NCBI GenBank assembly: GCA_028485475.2
Contig: CP144143.1
Span: 1,860,001 to 1,924,000, forward strand
Length of the DNA: 64,000 bases
DNA from: Chitinophagaceae bacterium C216
GTDB taxonomy: Bacteria; Bacteroidota; Bacteroidia; Chitinophagales; Chitinophagaceae
Direction of reading: 5' to 3'
The translations under genes and the position numbers were made by a program. Below the pieces are notes generated by a model. It was not told the origin of the DNA. It searched no databases and saw only the letters and a program-made list of their open reading frames with translations. Of this stretch, positions 52,126 to 61,153 are shown one piece after another; the first letter of the stretch is position 1, and each line of letters begins with the position of its first letter.

Positions 52126-54330
52126 TTATTTAAAATTTCTTATCAGCTCCTCTATCGTATTTCTAAAAGCTTTCATTTCTTCCTGTTGTTGTACTACAAA
52201 CTCATTAGTGCTTAAAGTGCCCAGTACGCTTTCTCTTTCTTCAGGGGTATCATATACCATGTTTTTGAATTTGTTTTTGAAGTCTTTTTCTTTGGACTGA
52301 TAAATTCCCTGTGTAATCCATTCTTTGATCTCTAAAACATCTGCAAAAACATTTTTCAAAAATGTAGCATTATACAGTGTCTGGCGGTCTACCTCGTACA
52401 CTTTTAAGAGTACTGATACGGCATGAGCAAGTTTTTGTGATGGATATAACTTTGCCTGCTCTTCGTAGAAATGGTGTACTGCATCCCAAGAGTTTATTTT
52501 GCCTTCTCTGATATTACTCAGCAGTTGGTCGAGAGCTTTTTGTTGAATCAACTGCCCACCAACATTCATCCACTTATTGTTTTCAGTTTCTATAGGAATG
52601 TGCGCTGTGAGTTCTGTTACTGAAGTAATATTGTTTTGAGTAATGTACTGGATGATTTCTTTGCCCGCATAGTATTGGAGCATTTTTTTATAAGCATTAT
52701 ACGCTTCTTGTACTTTGATGATGCGTACCGGTCTTTTTGAATTTTCTATATCGGAGCCTAGAATAGTAAGTTTAGCTATTACCGGATCATTCTGTTCGAG
52801 CAGGTATTCGCCTTTGCTAATATAATCCACATCGCTTCCTATCATCTTATGAGCTTTATAAAAAGCTTTTCCCGTAAACTTTTTGAGTAGTTCAATAGCT
52901 TCAAGAATCTCGTTCACACTATCAGGCGCTAGTGCATTAAACTCCAATAATTGTTGTTTATTGATGCGTTTATCGCGTGCGGCGAACTTGCTTTCATTCC
53001 TCAATATGGCGTACATGTTATACAGGAACCAATAAGCCGGCATAATTACCAAACTGTTGGTATGTTCTTCATTGCTCACCAAAGAAAAGGGGAAGGGAAT
53101 ATTGAGTTCGGCAGGATAGTTGCCTTTTGCAATCATTGTAAATGTGGCAAACTTGGAATTGTGTTTCAGGCTAACACAGAGTCCCGGCCAGAAACCTCTT
53201 CCTGCTTGTATTTCACCATCGGCGCCGCGCGAATTATGATTGGAACCAATCGTAGCTCCGGCGGCCATATTGCTTTGCCCCATTAACAAAGCTGCACACA
53301 GGAAAGAATTGTTGTGATGTTGTTCATGTGCAGGAAATATCAGGGAGTTTAAAACCTCGCAGCAGGATACAGTAGCGTTCTCTCCCAAATAGGAGTTAAT
53401 CAAACGCGCACCGTACTTTAATTGGGAGAAGGGCGCTAGAATAAAACGAACGGCCTTTACACCATAGAAAACGCGGCAACCTACTCCCATTATTCCGTTT
53501 ACCATTTCGCATCCTTCGCCTATCTGCGATTGGGCATCTGGGCTGGAGTTGATGGTGAGGTTTTTAAGCTTGTTCGCTCCTTTAATATAAGCATCGCTAC
53601 CTATTTTTACATCTTTAATGATGCGGCAGTTTTTAATCACCGTTCTCTGACCCACTACACCATAATATCCATGGAGGTTGTCAAAGCGCGACTCTGTGAA
53701 AGTTTTAAAGGCGTTCATCAATTGCTTGTCGCCACGATATTTGGTCCACAACCATGCATCGCCTGCCAGCATGCCATCAAAGGGCATCACTTTTCTGCCC
53801 CCGTTTTCATTACATAGCTCTAGCCATATGCGCACATTTTCTTTTTCGCCCTCTTTAATAATGCCGTTGCCGAATTTGCTGTGTGAGGTACAACTCATTT
53901 CATTAACGTTGGCAATGATTACATCATCCTCTATAATATAACGGCTTAAGAAATTTACATTGCTGATGGACACATTATTGCCTATATCGCAACTTACAAT
54001 CATACTGTGATACAGGCCTACAGGGAATCGCACTTCACTAAACTCCAGAAAATAGGGTTCTAATTTGCCAATGCGTACATGCCCATAGAAAGTACAGGCT
54101 TCGATGAGAGTTATATCAATGCCATCTCTTACCAATATATCATTCCAGTTGTTAGAGTGATTACCGTTGGCTTTAAGAATTTTGATTTCTTCCGGCGTTA
54201 AAGGTCGATAATCGTTGGCGGGATTTTGCTGAAACCTTAAGTAGTACTCATCTTTTCCTTCCGGTAGAAATGCTTTAGGTATAAAGTTATATCCCAGTTG
54301 CTCTGCTCTATGCTTAATGATATGGTTCAT
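52126..54330 (-). CDS. DUF4954 family protein (left-handed beta-helix)
   Basis: 734 residues. The N-terminal half carries hexapeptide-like repeats characteristic of a left-handed beta-helix (YHSMIVSCDIGNNVSISNV, YIIEDDVIIANVNEM, GRIYI-like turns), as in acyl- or nucleotidyl-transferases, and matches DUF4954, a family found mostly in Bacteroidota. The middle (FALVS region, GATIGSNHNSRGADGEIQAG) has a conserved histidine-rich loop. The C-terminal 200 residues are helical. No reaction has been assigned. It follows glmS at 99 nt on the same strand, so a link to amino-sugar or envelope metabolism is possible. Confidence 0.85.
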   Translation of the reverse strand: MNHIIKHRAEQLGYNFIPKAFLPEGKDEYYLRFQQNPANDYRPLTPEEIKILKANGNHSNNWNDILVRDGIDITLIEACTFYGHVRIGKLEPYFLEFSEVRFPVGLYHSMIVSCDIGNNVSISNVNFLSRYIIEDDVIIANVNEMSCTSHSKFGNGIIKEGEKENVRIWLELCNENGGRKVMPFDGMLAGDAWLWTKYRGDKQLMNAFKTFTESRFDNLHGYYGVVGQRTVIKNCRIIKDVKIGSDAYIKGANKLKNLTINSSPDAQSQIGEGCEMVNGIMGVGCRVFYGVKAVRFILAPFSQLKYGARLINSYLGENATVSCCEVLNSLIFPAHEQHHNNSFLCAALLMGQSNMAAGATIGSNHNSRGADGEIQAGRGFWPGLCVSLKHNSKFATFTMIAKGNYPAELNIPFPFSLVSNEEHTNSLVIMPAYWFLYNMYAILRNESKFAARDKRINKQQLLEFNALAPDSVNEILEAIELLKKFTGKAFYKAHKMIGSDVDYISKGEYLLEQNDPVIAKLTILGSDIENSKRPVRIIKVQEAYNAYKKMLQYYAGKEIIQYITQNNITSVTELTAHIPIETENNKWMNVGGQLIQQKALDQLLSNIREGKINSWDAVHHFYEEQAKLYPSQKLAHAVSVLLKVYEVDRQTLYNATFLKNVFADVLEIKEWITQGIYQSKEKDFKNKFKNMVYDTPEERESVLGTLSTNEFVVQQQEEMKAFRNTIEELIRNFK

Positions 54331-54429
54331 ATGGTTTCTGATACTGGTGTTTTAATACGTTGTAGCTTGCAACGATGCTGTTTACGGCATATTGTTGGTT
54401 GATGATGTGTTATGCCGAATCCGCATTAC

Positions 54430-56268
54430 TTATTCAACAGTTACGCTTTTAGCCAGATTTCGCGGTTTGTCCACATCATAGCCTTTCGCCACTCCGATGT
54501 AATAGGATAAAAGTTGCAGTGGTATTACATTCAATAATGGTGCAATAATTTCATCAGCTTCGGGCACTACCAATACATCGTCGCAAAGTTTAGAAGCTAC
54601 CTCATCACCTTCGGTAACAACAGCTATCAGTTTACCTTTTCGTGCCTTTATTTCCTGCATATTACTGAGAATCTTTTCATGATAAGTGTCTTTGGTAGCT
54701 ACAAATACGACGGGCAGGTTTTCATCTACGAGCGCAATGGGACCGTGTTTCATTTCAGCAGCAGGATAGCCTTCGGCATGGATGTAAGAAATTTCTTTCA
54801 GCTTTAGTGCACCTTCCAATGCAATAGGGAAGTTGTATCCGCGTCCCAAATAAAGGAAACTATGAGCATCTTTATATTTTTCAGCAATTCGTTTAATACT
54901 TTTTTGATGATTCAGAATCCAGGCAACTTTTTCCGGTACCGAATCCAGTTCTTTCAATAATTCGCGGTAGCGATGCATGGATAAAGTGCCTTTCACATAG
55001 GCGAGCTTTAAAGCAATCATGGTAAGTACCGTAAGCTGTGCTGTAAAGGCTTTGGTAGAGGCTACTCCGATTTCCGGTCCCGCATGGGTGTAAACTCCTG
55101 CATGTGATGCTCTGGCAATGGAAGAGCCTACTACATTTACCACGCCTAATATGGTGGCCCCTTTAGATTTGGCGTTCTCAATTGCAACAAGTGTATCGGC
55201 TGTTTCACCACTCTGGCTGATAGCCAGTATAACATCTCCTTCGTTAATAATGGGGTTTCGGTAGCGGAACTCTGATGCGTACTCTACTTCTACATTAATG
55301 CGACAAAGCTCTTCGATAATGTATTCCGCAGTGAGACCAGCATGCCAGCTGGTGCCACAGGCGATAATGATAATTCTGTTGGCATTGATGATTTTGTCAG
55401 CATGTTGCTCAATACCAGAGAGCGTGATGCTACCTGCATTGGCATCCAAGCGTCCGCGCAAACAGTCGTAAATAGAAGTGGGCTGTTCGAAAATTTCCTT
55501 CAGCATGAAGTGATCATAACCGCCTTTTTCAATGTCGGCCAACTCCATATCCAGCTTTTGTACATAAGGCGTAATTTTTTCATTGCCGAGGTTTTTCAGT
55601 ATGAGTTCATCGGGTTTTACGATCGCCAGCTCGTAATCGTTGACATATACAACTTCCTTAGTGTACTCGAGCATAGGTGAGGCATCGGAACCCAGAAAAT
55701 GCTCGTTCTTGCCTACTCCGATAACGAGAGGACTACCTTTTCGAGCGGCAATAATCGTATCGGGATTTTCATCATCAATTACCAGAATTACATATGCCCC
55801 CGTTACGCGTTTTAGGGCAATGCGAATGGCTTCTTCAAGCGAGCAATTATTGTGTGTTTTGATTTCTTCGATAAAGTTTAAAAGCACTTCGGTGTCGGTA
55901 TCGCTTTTAAAACTATAACCTTTCTTTTCCAGTTCGGTTTTTAATTGGGCGTAGTTTTCAATAATCCCATTATGAATCATGGCGATTTTTCCACTGGCAG
56001 AATAGTGTGGATGAGCATTGCGATCGCTAGGTTCTCCGTGTGTCGCCCAGCGTGTATGCCCGATACCTGTGGTGCCAGATATATTACTGGTGCCTATGGC
56101 ATCTTCAAGGTCGCTTACTTTACCTTTCTTTTTATAGATGGTGATCTTGTTGTCTTGTTGAAGTGCTACGCCTGCACTGTCGTATCCTCTATATTCTAAT
56201 CTCTTTAATCCTTTTATAACTATTGGATATGCTTGTCTATGTCCTGTGTAACCAACAATTCCACACAT
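54430..56268 (-). CDS. glmS: Glucosamine-6-phosphate synthase (isomerizing)
   Basis: 612 residues from the ATG at 56268. The catalytic cysteine must be the second residue (MCGIVGYTG), so the longer frame to 56328 is wrong. The N-terminal glutaminase domain (HTRWATHGEPSDRNAHPH) and two SIS domains (ACGTSWHAGL, ISQSGETADTL, GRGYNFPIALEGALKLKEIS) are complete, ending DKPRNLAKSVTVE. It makes glucosamine-6-P from fructose-6-P and glutamine, feeding peptidoglycan and LPS. No ribozyme is seen in the leader. An 18-bp palindrome lies 42 nt upstream. Confidence 0.97.
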   Translation of the reverse strand: MCGIVGYTGHRQAYPIVIKGLKRLEYRGYDSAGVALQQDNKITIYKKKGKVSDLEDAIGTSNISGTTGIGHTRWATHGEPSDRNAHPHYSASGKIAMIHNGIIENYAQLKTELEKKGYSFKSDTDTEVLLNFIEEIKTHNNCSLEEAIRIALKRVTGAYVILVIDDENPDTIIAARKGSPLVIGVGKNEHFLGSDASPMLEYTKEVVYVNDYELAIVKPDELILKNLGNEKITPYVQKLDMELADIEKGGYDHFMLKEIFEQPTSIYDCLRGRLDANAGSITLSGIEQHADKIINANRIIIIACGTSWHAGLTAEYIIEELCRINVEVEYASEFRYRNPIINEGDVILAISQSGETADTLVAIENAKSKGATILGVVNVVGSSIARASHAGVYTHAGPEIGVASTKAFTAQLTVLTMIALKLAYVKGTLSMHRYRELLKELDSVPEKVAWILNHQKSIKRIAEKYKDAHSFLYLGRGYNFPIALEGALKLKEISYIHAEGYPAAEMKHGPIALVDENLPVVFVATKDTYHEKILSNMQEIKARKGKLIAVVTEGDEVASKLCDDVLVVPEADEIIAPLLNVIPLQLLSYYIGVAKGYDVDKPRNLAKSVTVE

Positions 56269-56309
56269 ATGATGTTTTTTAGGGACGAAAATAAGGCTTT
56301 TCATTTTCT

Positions 56310-56327
56310 TGTGCAATCGATTGCACA
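56310..56327. promoter_or_regulatory. 18-bp perfect palindrome upstream of glmS, possible operator
   Basis: TGTGCAATCGATTGCACA, a perfect dyad that resembles LacI-family operators (GCAA-CG-TTGC core). It lies 42 nt before the glmS start and inside any promoter for that gene. Confidence 0.5.
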
Positions 56328-56461
56328 TTCTATACAGTTCTATTCTTATAATTTTTTTAGATACAGGATGTTAGAGGGGGTGTATTGGCAAAATGCAAGT
56401 AATGGGTGTAGGCAGTAAAAAAGGACCATATCGTTGTACAAAACTGCAGCAGTGGGCATGC

Positions 56462-57853
56462 TTACAGCATGGTGCCATTCAATAGCAAATAAGCTACAGT
56501 GAAATAAATTACCAATCCTGTTACATCCACCAGTGTAGCCACAAAAGGTGCAGAGCTTACGGCAGGGTCGGCGCCTAATTTTTTCAATAATAAAGGCAGC
56601 ATACTCCCCGACAAGGTTCCCCACAATACTACTCCAATTAATGTGAAACCAATCGTTAGTGCTAATAGTAGCCAATGTTCTCCATATAGGTGAGGCGCAA
56701 TAGAATGATAAATGAAAATTTTCAAAAATCCGATAATACCCAGAACGGTTCCTAATAACAGTCCCGATACGATTTCTCTACGCATCACACGCCACCAATC
56801 GCGCGTGGTAACTTCGCCTACTGCCATAGCTTGAATAATCAATGTGGAAGCCTGTGAACCACTATTCCCACCGCTACTAATGATGAGAGGAATAAATAAA
56901 GTAAGCACAACAGCACGCGCAATCTCGTCTTCAAAGAAAGCCATAGCAGTAGCTGTAAGCATTTCTCCCAAGAATAATACTACCAGCCACAGAATACGTT
57001 TTTTAAAAAGCTGGAACAAAGGAATATCCAAATAAGGTTCGCCGAATGCCTGAGTACCCCCCATCTTTTGCATGTCTTCACTATACTCTTCGGTGGCCAC
57101 CCAAAGGATATCGTCAATCGTAACGATACCCAATAGTTTATTGCTTTCGCTAACTACAGGCAGTGCCACCCGGTTGTTCATCTTAAAGATTTCGCTTGCG
57201 GACTCTTGATCGTCGTATGCCTTAAGCGAAATCACTCTTTCGTCCATCAGCTCGGAAACCTTGGTGCCGGGATCGCTTAAAATAAATTCACCGATACGAA
57301 TATCGTCTAGCAGTTCGCCTGCTTGGTTGATAACATAAATCACGTTGATGGCTTCGCTATTCTTGCCATATTTACGGATGGTATCGAATACTTCTTCCAC
57401 CGTATTATGAGGGTAGACATATACATAATCGGGGTTCATCAAGCGCCCGATACTGTTCTCAGGATAGCCCAGTAGTGAGAGGGTAACTTTACGCTCTTCC
57501 GGATCTAGAAGCTTGATGAGCTCCCGTACAGCATTGGCCGGCAACTCTTCCAGAAAGTCCGTACGGTCGTCGGCAGGGAGTTCGTTTAGAAGCGCCGCTG
57601 TATAGCTGGGGGCTAGTTGTTGAATAATGTTCTTCTGTTCGGTGGTCTCCAGCAGTTTGAACACATTCACCGCACGGTGCATCGACATATTGGCAATGAT
57701 CTGTGTAGCGTACTCGGGGTACTCATATACTAGTTCCACTACATCGCTGATGTTCTGATCGTCCAAAAATGCCTTTATTTCGGACTTATTACCGGAAGCG
57801 ATGATGTTTTCAAACTGTTCTGCTAGCGATATTTTTCCATCCTCCAGATTCAT
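56462..57853 (-). CDS. mgtE: Magnesium transporter MgtE
   Basis: 463 residues with the full MgtE plan: an N-terminal helical sensor domain (residues about 1-130), a CBS pair (about 130-255, with the second CBS PVVSESNKLLGIVTIDDI), a plug helix and five membrane helices (LWLVVLFLGEMLTATAMAFF region, IPLIISSGGNSGSQASTLII, IGVVLWGTLSGSMLPLLL). The SGGNSGSQ motif forms the pore. It takes up Mg2+ and is closed by intracellular Mg2+. A TAGGTTTG promoter box ends 5 nt before the ATG, suggesting a nearly leaderless transcript. Confidence 0.96.
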   Translation of the reverse strand: MNLEDGKISLAEQFENIIASGNKSEIKAFLDDQNISDVVELVYEYPEYATQIIANMSMHRAVNVFKLLETTEQKNIIQQLAPSYTAALLNELPADDRTDFLEELPANAVRELIKLLDPEERKVTLSLLGYPENSIGRLMNPDYVYVYPHNTVEEVFDTIRKYGKNSEAINVIYVINQAGELLDDIRIGEFILSDPGTKVSELMDERVISLKAYDDQESASEIFKMNNRVALPVVSESNKLLGIVTIDDILWVATEEYSEDMQKMGGTQAFGEPYLDIPLFQLFKKRILWLVVLFLGEMLTATAMAFFEDEIARAVVLTLFIPLIISSGGNSGSQASTLIIQAMAVGEVTTRDWWRVMRREIVSGLLLGTVLGIIGFLKIFIYHSIAPHLYGEHWLLLALTIGFTLIGVVLWGTLSGSMLPLLLKKLGADPAVSSAPFVATLVDVTGLVIYFTVAYLLLNGTML

Positions 57854-57857
57854 TGGC

Positions 57858-57865
57858 CAAACCTA
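57858..57865 (-). promoter_or_regulatory. -7 box of the mgtE promoter
   Basis: TAGGTTTG on the minus strand. The G of the box is 5 nt from the A of the ATG. Confidence 0.5.
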
Positions 57866-58050
57866 CATTAATTTTTAAACTTCGAAATTAAATAAACAAA
57901 AAAAAACCGAAAGAAAATTTTACAACAAGCTTATAGGTAAAATGCATATAGTCCTTCGCATATCCCGCCTTGTACAGAATAGGACAGCACGGACTGAAGT
58001 ATACATGCTACTGGAGTAATACGAAGTAGGTATGTTGATGTGGAATAATT

Positions 58051-58503
58051 CTAGAAAAGTCGTTCGTCTAGTCCGTATGCTTTGTTGGTAACTATTTTCA
58101 GCTTCTTAAAATCCTTATGCTGAGGGTTGATAAGATAGTTATGTTCTTCCGGAATAACGGCCGAAGGTACTTTTAATGCTAGTGCTGCTTGTGAAAGTAA
58201 AAACTGATCGCCTATATACTGGGTGTAATCGAGATCTTGTGTCCAATCTTTTTTAAGAACTTTATGATCAATTTCCGTGATGGTATTTTCCGGAATTTGT
58301 ATTTCGATCAGGTGGTATTTGGGACGCATTGGCGTCAACGTTCGATTATAATTGACTACAATCTCCAACACAGCTAGTGAGATGTGCTCAGTGCAGTACA
58401 ATGCGTACTGCCCCTTGCCGTTCCAGCGGCCTCCATAAAGAAATGCTCCGTATCCGGAAATGTCTTCTGCGTATTCTTCTCGTGCTATTCTGTAAATGTT
58501 CAT
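58051..58503 (-). CDS. RES-domain toxin
   Basis: 150 residues, RES domain. The family NADase/ADP-ribosyltransferase-like residues are visible: the Arg in NIYRIARE, the GGRWNGKGQYALYC loop, and the conserved Ser/Glu in HISLAVLEIVV. RES toxins degrade cellular NAD+ and stop growth. It directly follows its antitoxin partner, sharing one base (58503), so the pair is translated together. Toxic if not bound. Confidence 0.88.
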   Translation of the reverse strand: MNIYRIAREEYAEDISGYGAFLYGGRWNGKGQYALYCTEHISLAVLEIVVNYNRTLTPMRPKYHLIEIQIPENTITEIDHKVLKKDWTQDLDYTQYIGDQFLLSQAALALKVPSAVIPEEHNYLINPQHKDFKKLKIVTNKAYGLDERLF

Positions 58504-58952
58504 TATGCAGGTATACCGTGTTGAATTCTGCCTAAAAGATCAATTACATCCTGTATGCCGTTGTGTGTGGTGAGCTTGTCTTTAACCCTGTCGCTATCCA
58601 GTGAAAAGGGAGCGCTTTGCAGCCATGTTTTAAAGCCTTCTTTTCCGAACAGCTCATTACCGGTATCAATCAGTTGCTCCAATAATAGGATACGCTCAAT
58701 TTGTAAGCCGTTAAAACTGCTGTTGTCTTTTGCGTATCGGTGCAGGGTGCGCTCACTGATAAAAAGCATATCTGCCCATTCGCCGATGGTAAAGGGGCCC
58801 TTGTCAAGAATTTTCTTAAAATCCTTGTATGTAAAGTTTTTCACCAATACCTCTAGCGAAGGCTTTGAGGTAGGGGTAGGATAGGGTGGATTAGTGTGGG
58901 CGACGCGTTTCTCGCGTACTTCAGGCGTATATTTTTTAGGGCTTTTTTTCAT
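58503..58952 (-). CDS. Xre/MbcA/ParS-type antitoxin (DUF2384)
   Basis: 149 residues. A basic N terminus (SPKKYTPEVREKRVAHTN) leads to an HTH-like region (TIGEWADMLFISERTLHRY) and the C-terminal toxin-binding domain DUF2384 (ELFGKEGFKTWLQSAPFSL, DVIDLLGRIQHGIPA). It neutralises the RES toxin downstream and, as in other type II pairs, should repress its own operon. The promoter has a perfect 19-nt spacer, and an inverted repeat overlaps the -7 box. Confidence 0.9.
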   Translation of the reverse strand: MKKSPKKYTPEVREKRVAHTNPPYPTPTSKPSLEVLVKNFTYKDFKKILDKGPFTIGEWADMLFISERTLHRYAKDNSSFNGLQIERILLLEQLIDTGNELFGKEGFKTWLQSAPFSLDSDRVKDKLTTHNGIQDVIDLLGRIQHGIPA

Positions 58953-58970
58953 TGTATGCCATTTGTCACA

Positions 58971-58983
58971 AATATAAATGAAT
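58971..58983. promoter_or_regulatory. Inverted repeat overlapping the toxin-antitoxin promoter, likely operator
   Basis: ATTTGT-C-ACAAAT, 6-bp arms around one base, overlapping the TATATTTG box (58986-58979) of the toxin-antitoxin promoter. Suited to repression by a dimeric antitoxin. Confidence 0.55.
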
Positions 58984-59009
58984 TTTGTCTTAATTCAAAA
59001 TAGGCCTTA
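58979..59009 (-). promoter_or_regulatory. Promoter of the RES/Xre toxin-antitoxin operon
   Basis: TTTG (59009-59006), 19 nt, TATATTTG (58986-58979) on the minus strand. An exact match to the Bacteroidota consensus. Confidence 0.82.
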
Positions 59010-59060
59010 ATTTTTAACAGATCTGTATTAATAATTCGAAGCATTATTTTGCAGCTCGCC

Positions 59061-59068
59061 TATATTTG
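59061..59068 (+). promoter_or_regulatory. -7 box of the rnhA promoter
   Basis: TATATTTG ends 2 nt before the ATG at 59071, so transcription should begin at or next to the start codon. Confidence 0.6.
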
Positions 59069-59070
59069 CT

Positions 59071-59550
59071 ATGGTGAAAGATGAAATTGTTATATATACT
59101 GATGGTGCAGCCCGTGGTAACCCTGGCCCGGGCGGATATGGCGTAGTGCTGATGTATAAGAATCATAAAAAGGAATTATCCGCAGGCTTTAGAAAGACTA
59201 CCAACAACCGCATGGAGCTTATGGCAGTAATTGAAGGACTTAAAGCACTGAATCGATATGATATCCCTGTAGTGATTTATTCAGATAGTCAATACGTGGT
59301 TAATGCTATCTCCAAAGGATGGTTAGAAAATTGGATAAAAACCAATTTTAAAGGCGGTAAAAAGAACAAAGACCTATGGATGCAGTATCATGCTTTAGCC
59401 CAAAAGTTTAAAATTCGTTTCGAGTGGGTAAAAGGACATGCCGATAATCCGTACAATAATCGTTGCGATGAGTTGGCAACCACTGCAGCCGATGGTAACA
59501 ATCTGGCTATAGATAAGGGCTACGAGCAGGAGGGGTTATTTGAAAACTAA
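59071..59550 (+). CDS. rnhA: Ribonuclease HI
   Basis: 159 residues, cuts RNA in RNA-DNA hybrids. The DEDD active site is present: IYTDGAARGNPGPGGYG, NNRMELMAVIEGL, VIYSDSQYVVN and GHADNPYNNRCDELAT. It has the basic protrusion region (GGKKNKD) of the E. coli-type enzyme. The TATATTTG promoter ends 2 nt before the ATG, so the message is probably leaderless. It overlaps rhaM by 11 nt. Confidence 0.96.
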   Translation: MVKDEIVIYTDGAARGNPGPGGYGVVLMYKNHKKELSAGFRKTTNNRMELMAVIEGLKALNRYDIPVVIYSDSQYVVNAISKGWLENWIKTNFKGGKKNKDLWMQYHALAQKFKIRFEWVKGHADNPYNNRCDELATTAADGNNLAIDKGYEQEGLFEN

Positions 59551-59884
59551 TGAGCAAATGCGATATTGTCTTACTGTTGATTTAAAAAATGATGCTACGT
59601 TGATTGAGGAGTACGATCGACATCATCAAAACGTATGGCCTGAAATTAAAAAAAGTATTCAGGATGCAGGTATTCGTAACATGGAAATCTACAGAGTAGC
59701 CAATCGTTTGTTTATGATTATGGAGGTAGATGAAACTTTTTCATTCGAAAAGAAACAAGCCATGGATGCTGCAAATTCTAAAGTACAGGAATGGGAAGCG
59801 CTGATGTGGAAATATCAGCAGGCATTACCCTTTGCAAATCCCGGTGAGAAATGGGTGCTCATGAAGAAAATTTTTGAGTTATAA
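59540..59884 (+). CDS. rhaM: L-rhamnose mutarotase
   Basis: 114 residues, DUF718/RhaM. It interconverts alpha and beta L-rhamnose. Motifs YCLTVDLKNDATLIEEYDRHH and VWPEIKKSIQDAGIRNMEIY and the final NPGEKWVLMKKIFEL are typical; the His-His pair lies in the active site. No other rhamnose genes are close. Its start overlaps rnhA by 11 nt, suggesting coupled translation. Confidence 0.9.
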   Translation: MKTNEQMRYCLTVDLKNDATLIEEYDRHHQNVWPEIKKSIQDAGIRNMEIYRVANRLFMIMEVDETFSFEKKQAMDAANSKVQEWEALMWKYQQALPFANPGEKWVLMKKIFEL

Positions 59885-59902
59885 GAATGCATTCAACTTT
59901 TT

Positions 59903-61090
59903 ATGAAAAGGATTGTTTATTTTCTTTTTATAACTATTCTTTTTTCTTCTTGCTATGCTGTCAGGGCATACCGCTTCCGTAAGTTTGAATATAAAGACCT
60001 GGATAAATTCAGGGTTACTACCATCAAAAAAAGCACCCGGCCTTTTCATTTCGAATATGCTCAGCGTGATCATAGTACATTAACATCCTATCTCGATTCC
60101 AATCTTCAAAATAGTAGTACTTATGCTTTTCTAGTCATACAGGACGATAGTATACTTTATGAGAAGTATTTTGCGCCGATTGATAGTGCCGCTATTTTGC
60201 CATCCTTCTCTGTTGTCAAATCTTTTGTAAGTACGTTAGCACAAATAGCGCATCAGGAGGGTAAGATTAAGTCGTTTGCCGATCCGGTAACGGAATATTT
60301 ACCTTGGATATTAAAGAGCGATTCCCGCTGGCAATATGTTACCGTGCAACACGTACTGGATATGCGCACAGGTGTGAAGAGTAGTGAGACCTACGACAGC
60401 CCATTTAGCGACGTTATTCGGTTGGGATTTACTCGTAACGTCTCCAATCGACTGCAAAAGCCAATCTTGGATACATTGCCCGGTAAGTTTATTTACAAAA
60501 GTGTCAATACCCAGATTTTAGCATCGGTAATCGAAGCGGCCACAGGGCAAAAATTACAAGATTATTTATATGAAAAATTATGGTTGCCGTTGGGTATGGA
60601 GAGCGATGCTACCTGGCATATCGATGCTAAGGGAACGGTACGAGCTTTCTGTTGTTTGAACGCCACCCTTAAAGACTATGCTAAAATCGGTAGATTGTAT
60701 TTGAGAAATGGGAATTGGGAAGGTGCTCAATTATTATCACCTCAATGGGTGCAGACGATTTTAAACGCAGATACCATGCGTATTTATCAAGGATATAAAA
60801 ACCACTGGTGGAGTAGTCGAACTATAAAACGATTTCAGGCAGCAGAAGAAGCTTTAGAATTCATCCAAACCAATCCGGACTGGTATTATACAGAAACGAT
60901 TCGAAACGGAAAGGTATATTATAATGCAAATAAAAATTTAAAGGGGATTTTCGCTCAGGGTATGCTTGGGCAGTTCCTGTACGTAAATCCCCAAAAAAAA
61001 TTGATAATTGTGCGATTAGGGCATAATTGGAGCCATCCGCGATACTATGCCCAGAAATTTATTGAAGAATTGGCTGAAATGATTGATTAA
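59903..61090 (+). CDS. Beta-lactamase-family serine hydrolase, lipoprotein
   Basis: 395 residues. A lipoprotein signal peptide ends LFSSC (Cys17), so it sits in the envelope. The SxxK motif SVVK is present (PSFSVVKSFVSTLAQIAHQ). The YxN-like motif reads IYKSVNTQ and the third motif is less clear. This is the class C penicillin-binding-like group (esterase, D-aminopeptidase or glycopeptide-type enzymes). It shares the fold but not close sequence with the serine hydrolase at 28192. It lies 18 nt after rhaM and is probably in the same operon. Confidence 0.86.
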   Translation: MKRIVYFLFITILFSSCYAVRAYRFRKFEYKDLDKFRVTTIKKSTRPFHFEYAQRDHSTLTSYLDSNLQNSSTYAFLVIQDDSILYEKYFAPIDSAAILPSFSVVKSFVSTLAQIAHQEGKIKSFADPVTEYLPWILKSDSRWQYVTVQHVLDMRTGVKSSETYDSPFSDVIRLGFTRNVSNRLQKPILDTLPGKFIYKSVNTQILASVIEAATGQKLQDYLYEKLWLPLGMESDATWHIDAKGTVRAFCCLNATLKDYAKIGRLYLRNGNWEGAQLLSPQWVQTILNADTMRIYQGYKNHWWSSRTIKRFQAAEEALEFIQTNPDWYYTETIRNGKVYYNANKNLKGIFAQGMLGQFLYVNPQKKLIIVRLGHNWSHPRYYAQKFIEELAEMID

Positions 61091-61094
61091 ACAG

Positions 61095-61122
61095 AAAAAG
61101 CCACTTACTAAGCGGCTTAAAC
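61095..61122 (-). terminator. Terminator of the DUF2795 gene
   Basis: On the minus strand a 9-bp stem with one G-T wobble (AAGCCGCTT and AAGTGGCTT, 61118-61098), loop AGT, followed by a T tract. Confidence 0.68.
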
Positions 61123-61153
61123 AATACTCTTTTTATTAAAACTAGATTTAGTC

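Noticed and set aside
56269-56328. Upstream in-frame ATG for glmS.
   Set aside because: GlmS needs Cys right after Met; only the ATG at 56268 gives MCGIVGYTG.
56269-56460. glmS ribozyme or other known riboswitch in the glmS leader.
   Set aside because: No ribozyme core sequence is recognisable.
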